The notes below the pieces were generated by a model. That model was not told the DNA's origin and ran no database searches. It saw only the letters and a program-made list of their open reading frames with translations. Below, piece after piece: positions 1 to 11,040 of a stretch of DNA of 64,000 nucleotides. The position numbers and the translations under genes are program-made. Positions within the stretch are counted from its first letter, which is position 1; every line of letters starts with the position of its first letter. Origin of the DNA: Heterotrichella gracilis (taxonomy: Eukaryota; Sar; Xanthophyceae; Tribonematales; Xanthonemataceae); assembly GCA_032358255.1 (NCBI GenBank), contig JAULBX010031481.1, forward strand, positions 104,561 through 168,560, read 5' to 3'.

Positions 1-469
1 CCTAAAACCTAAGCGCAGCGCCACAGGGACAGAAGTGAGAAATACATGAAGTGAGGGTACATTGGTACATTGACTGAAGCAAATGATTGATGGATTGATT
101 GATGCACTACATGCAGTAAATGTGAAAGTTAGTATTTTATCACAATGACCCCTGTTGCCACAAGCACCACACTTGCCACACTGCCCTGGCTCTCTTCACA
201 CCCCGCTCAACAGCCTGCAATGATTTAGACTCTAAATCACCGATATTCATAAAAAAATCACTTGATATCAAGTCAGAGTACAGCACATGCAATATGGCTT
301 GCGCCTATTAACGGTCCAGGGCGCATTCACAACCCTGCTTCACTCGCTGTAAAAGGAAGGCGGCGGCATCTTCCAGTGCATGTAGGTCACTATGTTCCAT
401 GGCACTTTAAAACCATGCATCCATGTGACACACATTTCATATGATTTAAAACGCCCCCTTGCCCCGCAG

Positions 470-1132
470 CCCGTCGACCTCAAGGTTGGTGACAGCATCG
501 CCTTTGGCTACCACTCCTCCACACACAACCTGTACCTGGACTCCGCTGCCTGCGCGTTCACCAAGGAGATCTGTCCATCCGCACCATCGTCCCAGATCAA
601 CACCAACTCTCCTTGCACTTACACCTTCAACACCCCAGGTGCGCAAAGCAATAATTGATGTCAAACTTTACTTGTAGCCATGGTGTCAGTCTACTTGCAG
701 GTTGTTTCTGGACACTCAGTACGCTTATCCTAGGCATTGCCTCAGTATGCTATTCAGCAGGCCACAAAAATACGCTTGCAATCCGCGAATGTTTAGCTGA
801 GCACTCCAATGTGGTTGCAAATCACCACAGCAGCGCTGCCACGTCATGCAGGGGTAGGGTTCTGTTGTGGGCCCCTAAGGGTTGGCAAGGGTGGATGTTA
901 TGGTCTATTTATGTACGGTGCATTACTAAAACAAAGCTCCATTGGCGCTGCGTCTTATTGCAACGACCAGGGTGATGGATCAATGAAATAAGAATACTTT
1001 TCAATCAACTGATTCTAACATCATGCTTTTGCAACCACAGGCACCTACTATGTGAGTGACAAGGCTGGCCCCCCGGCCCCCGATGACTACTGCCAGACCT
1101 TTGCTTCGTACCTCCAGGTCAATGTGTCTTGA
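470..1132 (+). CDS. Cupredoxin-like secreted protein, upstream copy, 5' part outside window
   Basis: Two exons are visible, 470-638 and 1041-1132. They match exons 3 and 4 of the complete copy at 2544-6248 almost codon for codon. The first follows a CCCCGCAG acceptor and contains VDLKVGDSIAFGYHSSTHNL, a typical plastocyanin/phytocyanin strand with a candidate copper-ligand His. Splicing at CCCCAG|GTGCGC to CCACAG|GCACC restores one Gly codon and leads to TYYVSDKAG, DYCQTF and a TGA at 1130-1132. The signal-peptide exon and exon 2 would lie left of position 1. The position where blue-copper proteins carry their Cys ligand, just after the TYYV strand, holds Ser/Asp, so a type-1 copper centre is doubtful. 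Family assignment is by fold pattern; function is unknown. Confidence 0.72.
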
Positions 1133-2020
1133 AGCAAACTCGCAGTTGTGGGATGTCGCGTCAGAGAATCTCTGGCATGTGGTATGCAGCTGTAGGACAA
1201 GTGTGAAAAGAGTTTTTCCAACTTGGTTGAACTGGCACAGTGTGCCATAGCCTCTGCTCCTTTGTTCCTGTTTGCTTATCGCAAGGCTGGGCTAGCAGAC
1301 TGTTTGACCAGCATTTGCCTGGGATGCCAGACGTATTATGGTCATTTTGTTCAACTTGCAAAATGCATTTAGATTAATCTGCAATTATCTCAACACCTTA
1401 CACAGCTTGTGATTGGCCCAACCACACTGTGGACCATGTGGCAATGTGGTCACTGAATCAGATGATTGTTGCTATTGGCCATGGACTATCCTTAGATGTG
1501 ATCGTCGCTGGCAAACAAGCTCAGCCTGACAGTGTGCTCGTTGGGTGTGTGGTGACGAGTTGAATCTGGTTGTGGCGCAAATGTCTGTGGTAATTTTGCA
1601 TCTAATTGCATTGCCGTGAGGAAAGAAATCCTCTCTTTTGTAAAGGAGTGTGTGACAAAATGTGAAAGACACCTTTCAGTGTACCTTGAGAGTGCACTAA
1701 ATTGAACATCAAAATTGTGATAACTGGGCAATACTGTAATGAGTAGTTTTGCAATCCGAAAAAAGCAACGGCACAGCGAGCACATGGTTTGTGCGTTCGA
1801 GCATGGACAACCCGTGCAGCACAACACTACCTGGCCCAGATTCTGAATGCTAAAGCTTCGACGCATATGCAAGGCTTTTATAGCATTCCCGAAAACCTGC
1901 ACTTAATCGATTTTTGATAACTTTGCCATCCCAGGGGTTACGATCATAAGGGAAGGGATGTGCAGATGTTCGTCATACCCCTTTCAGGAGCCCCCATGGA
2001 TCACACGCAAAATTCACGGC
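1133..2020. repeat. 3' flank of cupredoxin copy 1, paralogous to 6249-6880
   Basis: I see no gene here. Stretches such as the one around 1190-1330 (CTGTAGGACAAG, then GGCTGGGCTAGCA) recur in the same order at 6355-6500, and the part around 1690-1750 (AACTGGGCAATACTGTAATG) recurs at 6842-6865. The duplication therefore includes a few hundred bases of 3' flank. Open frames on the minus strand in both copies are not conserved as protein. Confidence 0.6.
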
Positions 2021-2024
2021 CTGG

Positions 2025-2300
2025 ACGATAGGGGCTTTGCCTCCGCCCAATTCGGAAAATTGAATGCGGATCGTCGTATTGGCCGCCCACCGCCCTCGCG
2101 AAGCGAAGCGAGGCCGGCCCCCGGCACCCCACCCTTAGGGTGACCCTACAGATATGATACGCAAATCGTGAGGTGCAACGCTGGGAGCTTCGCCCCTCTG
2201 AGAAAAGTGGATGGGAGCTTCGCCCCTGCGCCCCACCGCCGCCCCTGCCCGATCAAATATTACTGTATTATGTACCTCCTGTCCAAGGGGCATGCTTCCT
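2025..2300. repeat. Organelle-style GC-rich repeat island
   Basis: The island contains CGCGAAGCGAAGCGAGGCCG around 2096-2115 and two copies of GGGAGCTTCGCCCCT at 2183-2197 and 2213-2227, in a tract unlike its AT-richer surroundings. Short palindromic repeats built on CTTCGCCCC and CGAAGCGAAG are known from inflated plastid and mitochondrial genomes of volvocine and related green algae. The match is by style only; no coding region is seen. Confidence 0.4.
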
Positions 2301-2543
2301 AAACGGGAATTAAGTGATGCGCTGTAAGACCCCCGCAACGTACCCTTGCTCATGGTATTAAAGCTCATGGCAAAGAGAGACAACACCATTTGCAACTCTG
2401 AGAAGTTCTACCCTGCAATTCTGTAACAAGAGCAGGCAGTGCTGCCAGGTTTGCATAGAGTTTTTAGGTCTCCCAACCTCTTGGGTCCACCTTCACTGAC
2501 AACAACATCACTCCTGTTTGATTCTCAACCTGAAAACGTCGAC

Positions 2544-5500
2544 ATGAAGTCCCAGACCATGCTTATCGTCGCTCTATTGGCCCTGGTGGGCTGCGCCTCT
2601 GCTGGTGGGTCAAACAATTAGGATTGGGTCTACTGTAACCAAGCGTTTGATGCGTTGACGCCCTTTGTGTGTGTGTGTTGTGCCTGGCTGTCATCTGTGG
2701 ACGTTCTTTACCCACCCCTCTACCACTCGACCCAGCCCATCTTTGACGCCAATTTTGCCAGTCCAGTACTGGTGATACCTAGGTCACTAGTGCTTTGTTC
2801 AATGGTCTTCCACAATGCGCACATACATACACACCAAGTGGAGCCTCCCACCCCCCCCCCACCCTCCTCCCCACCTACCCTATTAAGATGGGCAGGGCCA
2901 TGCATGCCACGTTTGGGTCCCTGCGTACCCGTTTGCAGTGCGCTTGCTGCAGGCATAAATTTCCATGCACCCTATAGGGTATATATGGCACAAAGCTTTG
3001 TGCCACAGACTTGAACCCTAACCCTAACCCTATCAACCCTACCCCTCCCATTAACATCCTAGTATCATCTCCACTGTGGGGTGGCAGAGCGTACGCTCTC
3101 TTTCTTAGACTCTTGATGAAGTTTGTGTTGTAGGTAAACCCGCTTTAGCTACGTCCTGGGCACCATGCATCAATGTGCCCATGGTGCCCATCTGCGCCAA
3201 CATGGCATGCAGCACATGTGCCTTTCTGTCTTTTCTTTCCAAACACTGCCGCATTACGCATGCGCTGCTACGCTGGTTTGTGGTGTTGGCATCACGTTTC
3301 TGTGGTTTGAGCCGGAGGACTGATATATCATTAATATATTAAAGTCCTCCTGATTTAAGGCATGAGGCATGTTCTCATGACATGGCGCATGATGGCGCAT
3401 GAGGCGACTGGGAGGGTGCATGCATCAACTTATAGGCTTCCGCTTGGTAATGCACTAGCACAATTCAGAATGTCAGCAATATTCTATAAAAGACCTGAAG
3501 CCGGCATAATGCTGAATTGTCCTGTCGCATGCCGCAGACCTGACCAGATTCTGCACTTCTTGTCTTGACCTAAATGCAAGCAGCAAGTAGGCAACTAGCA
3601 ACTAGGCTCATGCGTCTGTTTTATTTAATGGCAGGAATCGCCAACACCACACACAGTGCACCTCATCAGGCTGGAATTGCAACCAGTTTGCACAAGTACT
3701 AGCACTATTCCCTCCCCGCTCAAGGCTTAGCCCCCTATACTACCGCTTTGCACTAAAGTCAATAATATCGATGTTACACTTGTGTCCAATCAGCTCTTAT
3801 TTCTTATGGAAGGTGCCTTATGGTAGGGGAACCAGTGGACAGATGGGCAATGCCCTTCTCTTCGCTAAATCCTCTTTCTCAACAAACGCCCCTGTTCAAG
3901 GACAGGCTGCGTAGATATTTATTCATATACTTATTTATTTGTGAAAGGTGCCTACCGCTATAATAATTAATGAATTGCTACCACAAACTACCAACCTTGT
4001 CCCCTTGACCTTGCAGCCACAACCGTCCCCTTCGACTTTGGCCGCCCCTGCGCCCTCTTTGGCAGTCCCTCAGCCAGTGAGACTGTGTCAAGCAGCGGTG
4101 GGGAGTGCGCGTCATGTGGGACGGGGGCCAACGCGGTGCCATCAGGCAAGGCGTGCGTCTTCAAGGTGAGGGCAGATTGTTAATTGTAAACCCTAAACCC
4201 TTAACCTTTAACGCAGCACCGGTGGGATAGGGCTGCCTGTTCAAGGCGAGGGAACCATGTTAGCTGTAACCCTAAACCCAAAACCCTAAAGCTTTAAGGC
4301 AGCGCCCGTTGGGATAGGACTGCCTGCTCAAGGTGAGGGACCATTGGGGCATTCCATTGGGTGTTCGCTTCAATGCATTATAATGCCATGCTTCAGGTAA
4401 TCAGGGAAAATCACTCTGTTGTCACAATGACCCACACATATGACCTCTGTAACCACATGCAGGCGCCACAGAGCACTAATTTAATTAATTAACCCGCGTT
4501 GTGCGTAGTGCCACATGGTTGCAGCCTGATTCATTGACCGCACCTCAAATTTAACGCCCTGGATTGCGCACGTGTGTGAGCTATAAATGTGCTACGCGTG
4601 ATGCAGCAGTGCTTAAAAATATAATATAGAAAAATCAATTATCACTGCTGCATCACGCGTAACGCATTAATAGCTCAACACACGTGTGCAATCCAGGGCG
4701 CTGCCTGAGCACAGATATGCTTATCATATACCATGTAAGGAAAATGTCTAATTTCAGAGCCAATGAAATGGAATAGACACTTATAAAGAATGATGTTGTA
4801 TCAGATATGTGCTTGTATTATCAGCATGGCATTGTCAATCTGCCCACTCCCTTGGCTCCTGCATACCTTGCTGCAATCTACATCACATCCATCAATATTT
4901 TTGAAAAATTATGTGATCATTTCACAGCCCAGCACATGCAATATGGCTTGCGCTCACTGACTGGTTCAGGGCGCATCTCCAACCCTGCTTTTAGGGTTTA
5001 GGGTTTAAGAGATCATCAACTGGCCCAGGGCGCATTCACAACGTTGCTTCACTGGCGGTAAAAGGAAGGCGGTGGCACCTTCCAGTGCATGTAGGTCACT
5101 GTGTTCCTTGGGCACTTTAATGCGGTAAATACAGGCTGCGTAGCTATTTATTTATTTATTTATTTAACGCGGTGAAAGGAAAGGCATGTGCACCTTCCAG
5201 TGGCAATGTGTTCCATGGGCACTTGAAAGCCACGCATCCATGTGACGCACCCTTTCATATGAAATACACCGCTCCCCTGTGCATTCCAGTGTGCTGCATG
5301 GGGACTCGCACATCCAAGTCACGCACAATCCATGTGAACAACAATCCATGTGAATAACTATTCCTTTTAAGCTCTTGCCCCGTAGCCCGTCGACCTCAAG
5401 GTCGGTGACAGCATCGCCTTTGGCTACCACTCCTCCGCGCACAACCTGTACCTGGACTCCGCTGCCTGCGCATTCACAAAGGAGATCTGCCCCTTGGCCC

Positions 5501-6248
5501 CATCGTCCCAGATCAACGCCAAATCTCCTTGCACATACACCTTCAACACCCCTGGTGCGCAAAGCAATGACCCATGTCTGGCAACAATGAATTAAATACC
5601 CTGCGGCTGCAGGATGAACAAAGCATACTGCGTTGTTTCACCTGTTCAACCAGACACCAAAGGTCCAGCCGTGCTTGAAATCATGGTGTTAGTCTATTTG
5701 TAGGTTGTTGCTGAACATACAATACCTGCCTTACCTATGCATTGCCTTATTAGGCTGTTCAGCAGGCCACTAAAAGATTTCAGGAGTCTTTGGTTGGTTG
5801 CAACCACAACAACTGGTGTCTAGTTTTGCCAAAGCCCTAGCAATCCACTAGTGCTAGCAAAGCACTCCAACGTGGTTGCAATCCACTAGTTTTTACCTGA
5901 GCACTAGTAATGTGGTTGCAAACGTGCGCACGCTTCTTTGCACCAGCTTGACGTCATTATGGGTTTAACCTAACTTAAGGTTCTGTTGTGGTCTCTTAGG
6001 GTTGGCAAGGATGGATGTTATGGCCTATTACGGTACATGCCAAAAACAAAGTCCAATTGGTGTTGCATCTCATAGCATTGGCCAGGGATCCATATATCAG
6101 CGAAATAAAAAGCTTTGCAATCAACTGATTTCAACATGATGTCTTTGCAACCACAGGTACCTACTATGTGAGCGACAAGGCTGGTCCTGCACCACCCAAC
6201 GACTACTGCCAGACCTTCGCTGCGAACCTCCTGGTCAATGTGTCCTGA
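2544..6248 (+). CDS. Cupredoxin-like secreted protein, complete copy
   Basis: Four exons join in phase: 2544-2604, 4017-4165, 5386-5554 and 6157-6248, giving 156 residues. Exon 1 encodes a signal peptide (MKSQTMLIVALLALVGCASA), so the product should be secreted or lumenal. Exon 2 gives a Cys-rich segment (GGECASCGTG). Exon 3 gives VDLKVGDSIAFGYHSSAHNL, the plastocyanin-like strand with a potential His ligand. Exon 4 gives TYYVSDKAG and DYCQTF before TGA. In phytocyanins and plastocyanin a Cys-His-Met/Gln cluster follows the TYY strand; here it is absent, so this is probably a copper-free, disulfide-stabilised cupredoxin like the early-nodulin-like proteins (inference). Intron 2 contains two degenerate copies of the exon 2 end and a 146-bp inverted repeat. 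Physiological role unknown. Confidence 0.8.
4131..4346 (+). repeat. Tandem duplication of the exon 2 3' edge with telomere-like heptamers
   Basis: The true exon end and donor (TCTTCAAG|GTGAGGGCA, 4160-4174) is followed by two degenerate copies ending TGTTCAAG|GCGAGGG (about 4249-4257) and TGCTCAAG|GTGAGGG (about 4328-4336). CCCTAAA-type heptamers lie between the copies (4190-4200, 4272-4290). Confidence 0.75.
4555..4700. repeat. 146-bp imperfect inverted repeat (foldback/MITE-like)
   Basis: The left arm 4555-4611 starts CGCCCTGGATTGC, and its near-perfect reverse complement is at 4643-4700. The arms are about 57 nt and flank an AT-rich loop of about 31 nt. It lies in intron 2 of the cupredoxin gene. 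No clear target-site duplication is seen, so transposon origin is an inference. Confidence 0.75.
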
Positions 6249-7466
6249 AGCAAACTTGTCAGTGCCAAGACATATTTGCAATTGAGGCACATGTTCACAG
6301 TGTTGGCATGTCGCTTCAGGCTTCTCGGAGAATCTCAGGCACATGGTATGCACCTGTAGGACAAGAGTAAAGAGTTCTGCCAACTTGATCATCGGTCAAA
6401 ACCCAGTTTGGCACAAATGTGCCATAGTCATTGTCGTTTGATCGGTTTGCTAGCAAAGCTTTGCGCTTATTGTAAGGCTGGGCTAGCAACTTGTTTGACC
6501 AACAGTTGCCTAGGGATGCCAGACATAAAATCATTTTATTGCAAATTGTTGCAATACCTCTCAATGCTTATGGTTGGGCCAACCACACTGCCACAGTGGC
6601 TATATGGCGCATGGTCATGATGATTGTTGTAATTGGCGATGGACGATAATTGGTAGATATGATCGTCGGTGTCAAACAAGCTGCTGTGTGCTCATTGTGA
6701 TGAGCGGTGACTAGTTGTGAGCGATGTGTTTACATGGCCATTAGAATTACCATGAGGAAAGGAGCTCTCGGCTTAGCAGCTCTTCAGCATCTGAAGGTCA
6801 CCTTTTAGTGTACACAACATGTTTATCAACATTATATTTTGGTAATTGGGCAGTACTGTAGTGAGTAGTTTTGCAATCACATCATGTGATGGTGACATGA
6901 CTGATTGGAGGCAGTATTTTGTCACAGCACCATACTTTCTGTAACAATTGACAATTTGCATCTGAATCAATCTAATTGTACTCTCCACAAGTTTGTTTCT
7001 ATTGATCCTAAGCCATGTCATGCAGCTGGCAGCATGCCCTACCATAAATAAGTTACACGTCATCAATAAAAAACCATTACGGTAACCGCTTGAAAGCAAA
7101 ATAATAAAACTGCGCAGCCATTGCTGCAAGAGATACACTGTCATATTAGCTTTCAAATGATAACAGTTTCCAAAATAAAACATTTGAAAGATTGTCACCT
7201 TCCTGATGATGTTCCAAGCATTGCAAGGCCCCACAGTGCCACAGCCGAAGGCAAAGATTGCACTTAGGACCATAAATTTCGATTTCCCCCCAAACCAAAA
7301 ACATTAAATACTGTAGGGAGGTTCAGGCTATTGTGAAGTATCCTTCACTCAATACTCACTGCAATTCCCAATTCAATCGCGCAATTTGACAGACACATGG
7401 GTTCCATGGGTACCGCTGAGGACACATGTGGCAAATCACCTGTTTGATTATCACCGTGGCTGCTGT
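6249..7466. other. Spacer between cupredoxin and F-box/LRR genes
   Basis: The first 600 bases are paralogous to the 3' flank of cupredoxin copy 1. A 166-codon minus-strand open frame (6773-7273) overlaps that duplicated flank, is AT-rich and is not kept open in the sister copy. I do not regard it as a gene. Confidence 0.5.
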
Positions 7467-10400
7467 CTACAGATCAATTCTGCATGCCATATTATTATAT
7501 ACTCGGATGCTTTGATCCGCAACCTCGAACAACACGTGCATCAAGTTCAAATCTGTGGCGGCTACAATCCCCTGCCCAGCGTTGCCGCAGCAGCCACCAT
7601 CACCCACCCTGGCTGAACTGGGCGTGCCCTCCCTATCAAAGGTGAATGTGAAAGTGTCGTCCATGTCGCAGAAGAGCTCCAAAGTACAATCATCTATATA
7701 GCAGCATTCAAGATCTGAGTCTTCGAAGCACGGATCTTCGTACCATTGGGGCCCCAGCGTGACACACCTTGTCGCCTTCACCCATCCCAACACGAGTGAT
7801 GTTTGCTCCAACATGAATGTAAGCTTGGTGCCAAGCGGCAGAGTCAGCTCCAAACACCTGCTGCCTTGGCCCTCAATCGCGCCCGCGCCCTCTGGGGCCA
7901 ACGGCACCCAATGTTCACTCGACACGAGTACCAGGGTGTGCAGCCTCGGGAGGAGCGCAGGCTCAAGCGGCTCTGCGCCGAACGCCACACTGCCGCCGCA
8001 GTACCGAGGGCCCAAGTGCAGTTTGAGCCACTCTAGGCGGTCCAATCGGCGCAATTCCGCCATGCCCATGCCGGGGTGCCAAGGGATGTTGAGGCGCTTG
8101 AGTGAGGTTGGCAGGTAGTGCACTGTGCTGGGCTCCCCAGCCCAGCTGTCCAGGTGCAAGTTGGTCAGTGAGGTGAGGTGGGCCAGCGAGGGCAGCTGCG
8201 CCGGGTTGTTGCCATACTGCCTGAAAGCGGAAAAGATCAAATGTGTAAGTGCAAAGGATGTTAGAAAGAAAGAAAGAAAGAAACAAAACGCCCCCACACA
8301 CGGCAGCACACCACAACCAGCAATGTAGAAAAACACAGACAGGTCGGGCAGCAACCAGTGGAACACGGCGTGGGTAACAAGGGCACAGCACCTAAGCATA
8401 GCCCCGATAAATATCTGCCAGTTTAAGCATCGCGGTATGTAGTACACAACATGACAACATATTGGCCACACGCAATAGCTAGATGTATTTGGCTACTACC
8501 ATAGGGAGGAGGGCAGAACCCCTCAGCCCAGCTGCGCCGGGATGTCGCATCGAAAGTGCTGGCACTTTTGCGCCTTCTTGCAACATGACAAACTCACAAA
8601 TGAGCAGAGACACTGGGGTTGAATATGAGCCCACGGTGGGGTGGGGAGCCGCAAAACGTGCCTCAGGTGAAGCTCCTGCAGACGTTCCATCCCGGACAGG
8701 GCCAGCCCTAGGTCCAGCTGGCCATCACAGGGGATGGCCAACACAATCAGCTGGGTCAGCGGCGCAAGCAAGGCCGCAGCCTCGCCAGACTGGGGGTAAA
8801 TGCCTAAGATTTTGCTACACACCCTCAGCTCCCTGAGGCCTGTTGGGAGGCCGCTGAGAGGGATGCGCGGGGTGGTATAGTAGCACATGTCAAGCGACGT
8901 GAGCGCGGTGAGGCTGCACAGGTCCCACAGCCGGGTGGCTGGAAGCGCTCCAACTAGTTTATCATTGGGGCCATTGATCACCAGCTCCCGCAGTCGAGGG
9001 ACCCGCTCCCCATTGAACGCCGCCATCGTCCCCGCCTGCAAAAAGACATCACAAACCCTAAAGGGTGTGGAGAATAAGAACAAAAGAGAATAATATAAAT
9101 ATAAAAAACATTTAGAAAACAACGAGAAACAACCATTAACCAGCTCAAGAGAAAAATCTATAATGTGCGCAATAATATAAAAAGTTTAATACGCGCGATG
9201 CTGATTTCCAACTGGTGCCGGCTGTACTGCTGGTATGCAGGCAATAATTGTCCCCACCTCGTTGTCCCAGTCCAGGCTGGTGATTTTGGCCTTGCAGACC
9301 TCCAGGTACGGCAGGTGCGGCAGGGGGAAGGTCACATGCTCAGCCTGGCCTTCATCATTGTATTCATCATGGTCGACCTATGAAGGGTGATAAAATGAGT
9401 AGCCATGTATGGTTATCTTGACATATTTATGCTTATATTCTTACTTGATGTGGGATATACTCTTAATTTGACATTAATTCTTACGCTCATTGTTTCTTTT
9501 CTCCTTGGCCATGAAAGCAATCATTGTTATTCTTTAAGCTTTTATCATGATATGGTATGTTGATTTTATTCCTACGTTTATGAGCCCATTTATTTTTATG
9601 CTTATCATCCTTCATAGGTTGATCATCGCCGACGCTATCAATGCGCACCTGCAGGAGCGTCGGATTGGATTGGTATTGGATTGTAACTCAATGAGGTTTG
9701 GAATGCCTATTGCTGGCGTTGGAATGTGTTGTATTAGGCCCTGAACGGCACTCACCTGACGCAATATTGGATTGGTAATAGTATTGGGTTGGATTTGGTG
9801 GGTTATTAACATTGGGTTCGATTCGACTTACTGGTGGGGTGCACGCCTCTATGCGCACCTGCAGGGTGTGTGTGCAACGGTTGGCACTAGCTGAGACTTT
9901 TCAGGGAACGTTCTTGTCACCGATCAACAAGCGTGGTGGTGGATTTTGTAGGATTTGTTGGAGTGGACACGTATATATTTGGATTGGGTCCATGATCATT
10001 TTGATCCGGCCACGATGTTCAGTAGTGCACGCACTAAATATTCCCCCCCACAGTGTACACCCTCCACATAACCCCGCACCTTCACATGGCCCAGCTTCAA
10101 GCAGGTGAGCAGCGTGAGGGTGGCAAGGGCGGCAACCACCGCCGCCACCGACGCCCGGGTAGTGCCCTCCACGCCCTCAAGCTGCAGGCAACGCAGGTTT
10201 GGGAGCTTGGGCAGCGCCATGGCCAGCGCAGCGAGCGAGGCGCTGCCATTCAACCCACTGTAGTATTCGTCCTCGTGCTCCAGGCTCTGGAGGTTGGTGA
10301 GAGTGGCCACCGCTGCCAGGATGTGCGGCATGTGCCGGTTCCCGCAAGCCAGTCTAAGCCGTGTCAGGCCTGTCAAGGCGGTCAGGCCACCAACAGCCTG

Positions 10401-10975
10401 CTCGACATCGACCAAGTCACGGGAGTTGCAATACCACCGCATGTCCAGGCTTTGCAGCCCGGTCAGCGTCGCCAAGGTCCACAACATTGACAGCCCCTCC
10501 ATGCAGCGTTCGTTGTCTAACAACACCCCCCGCAGGTGGCGTACTTGCGCCTGGTCGCGCGTGAGGGCCTGCAGCAGCCACAAACGGGTGCCCATGTCCC
10601 CCTTCATGTGCACCTCAGGCAGGCATGTTGTATGCGCCAGCCGGTGCTGGGGCCAGCCAGATGTGAGGAAAGGGATTGCACACGCTATCCACGCGTCCTC
10701 CCCATCCTGGCCAACGTCCGGAACATGCACGGTCAGGTTTTCCCACGCGGGGCTGGGGCCATGTAGGGCGGCCCGCCAGCGCTTGCACACCAGCTGGAGC
10801 CCCACGCGGTCCGCCAGGGTGAGGCCGGGGGCGCCCAGCACCATTTGCAGGAGGTCCGTGGAGAGGGTGTCAAAGTAGGCAGTGGGCGCTCGGATGCCGC
10901 CCACGGGTGGTGGGTGGGGGCTGGTGGGCTGGGAAGGCAGTGGAGCTAGTGCAGCTCCAATTGCGGGTGACCCTC
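7467..10975 (-). CDS. F-box / leucine-rich-repeat protein (5' end unresolved)
   Basis: Minus-strand exons join in phase: 10975-10080, 9377-9258, 9035-8598 and 8216-7467, about 734 residues. An F-box lies near the N-terminus (FDTLSTDLLQMVLGAP, then DRVGLQLVCKRWRAAL), after a Pro/Ala-rich linker. The rest is leucine-rich repeats, such as LTALTGLTRLRLA, LTNLQSLEHE, LPNLRCLQLEG, LTALTSLDM and LTSLTNLHLDS. F-box proteins normally bind SKP1 and present substrates to SCF ubiquitin ligases, with the LRRs as substrate receptor; that role here is inferred. The exon carrying the start codon was not found. Exon 10975-10080 begins with two bases of a split codon, the same phase as the two paralogs at 15106 and 19525. 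The exon 3 donor (TTT|GTGAGT) and exon 4 acceptor (GGCAG|TATGG) are best guesses consistent with frame. Confidence 0.8.
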
Positions 10976-11040
10976 CTGCACAGGCGCCCAGTTTGGTGAA
11001 CCAGGGGCGAGACTCCAGGTTCAACTTAGTAGGGTTTACG

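Noticed and set aside
3310-3352. AT-rich palindromic stretch with GAGGACT/AGTCCTC ends
   Set aside because: Arms of only about 7-8 bases around a TA-rich core; too short to call an element.
6773-7273. 166-codon minus-strand open frame with hydrophobic stretches
   Set aside because: AT-rich, overlaps the duplicated cupredoxin 3' flank, not kept open in the paralogous copy near 1492-1902, no recognisable domain.
7759-8118. Plus-strand open frames across the F-box/LRR gene
   Set aside because: They are shadows of the minus-strand leucine-rich-repeat exons, which show clear domain structure.
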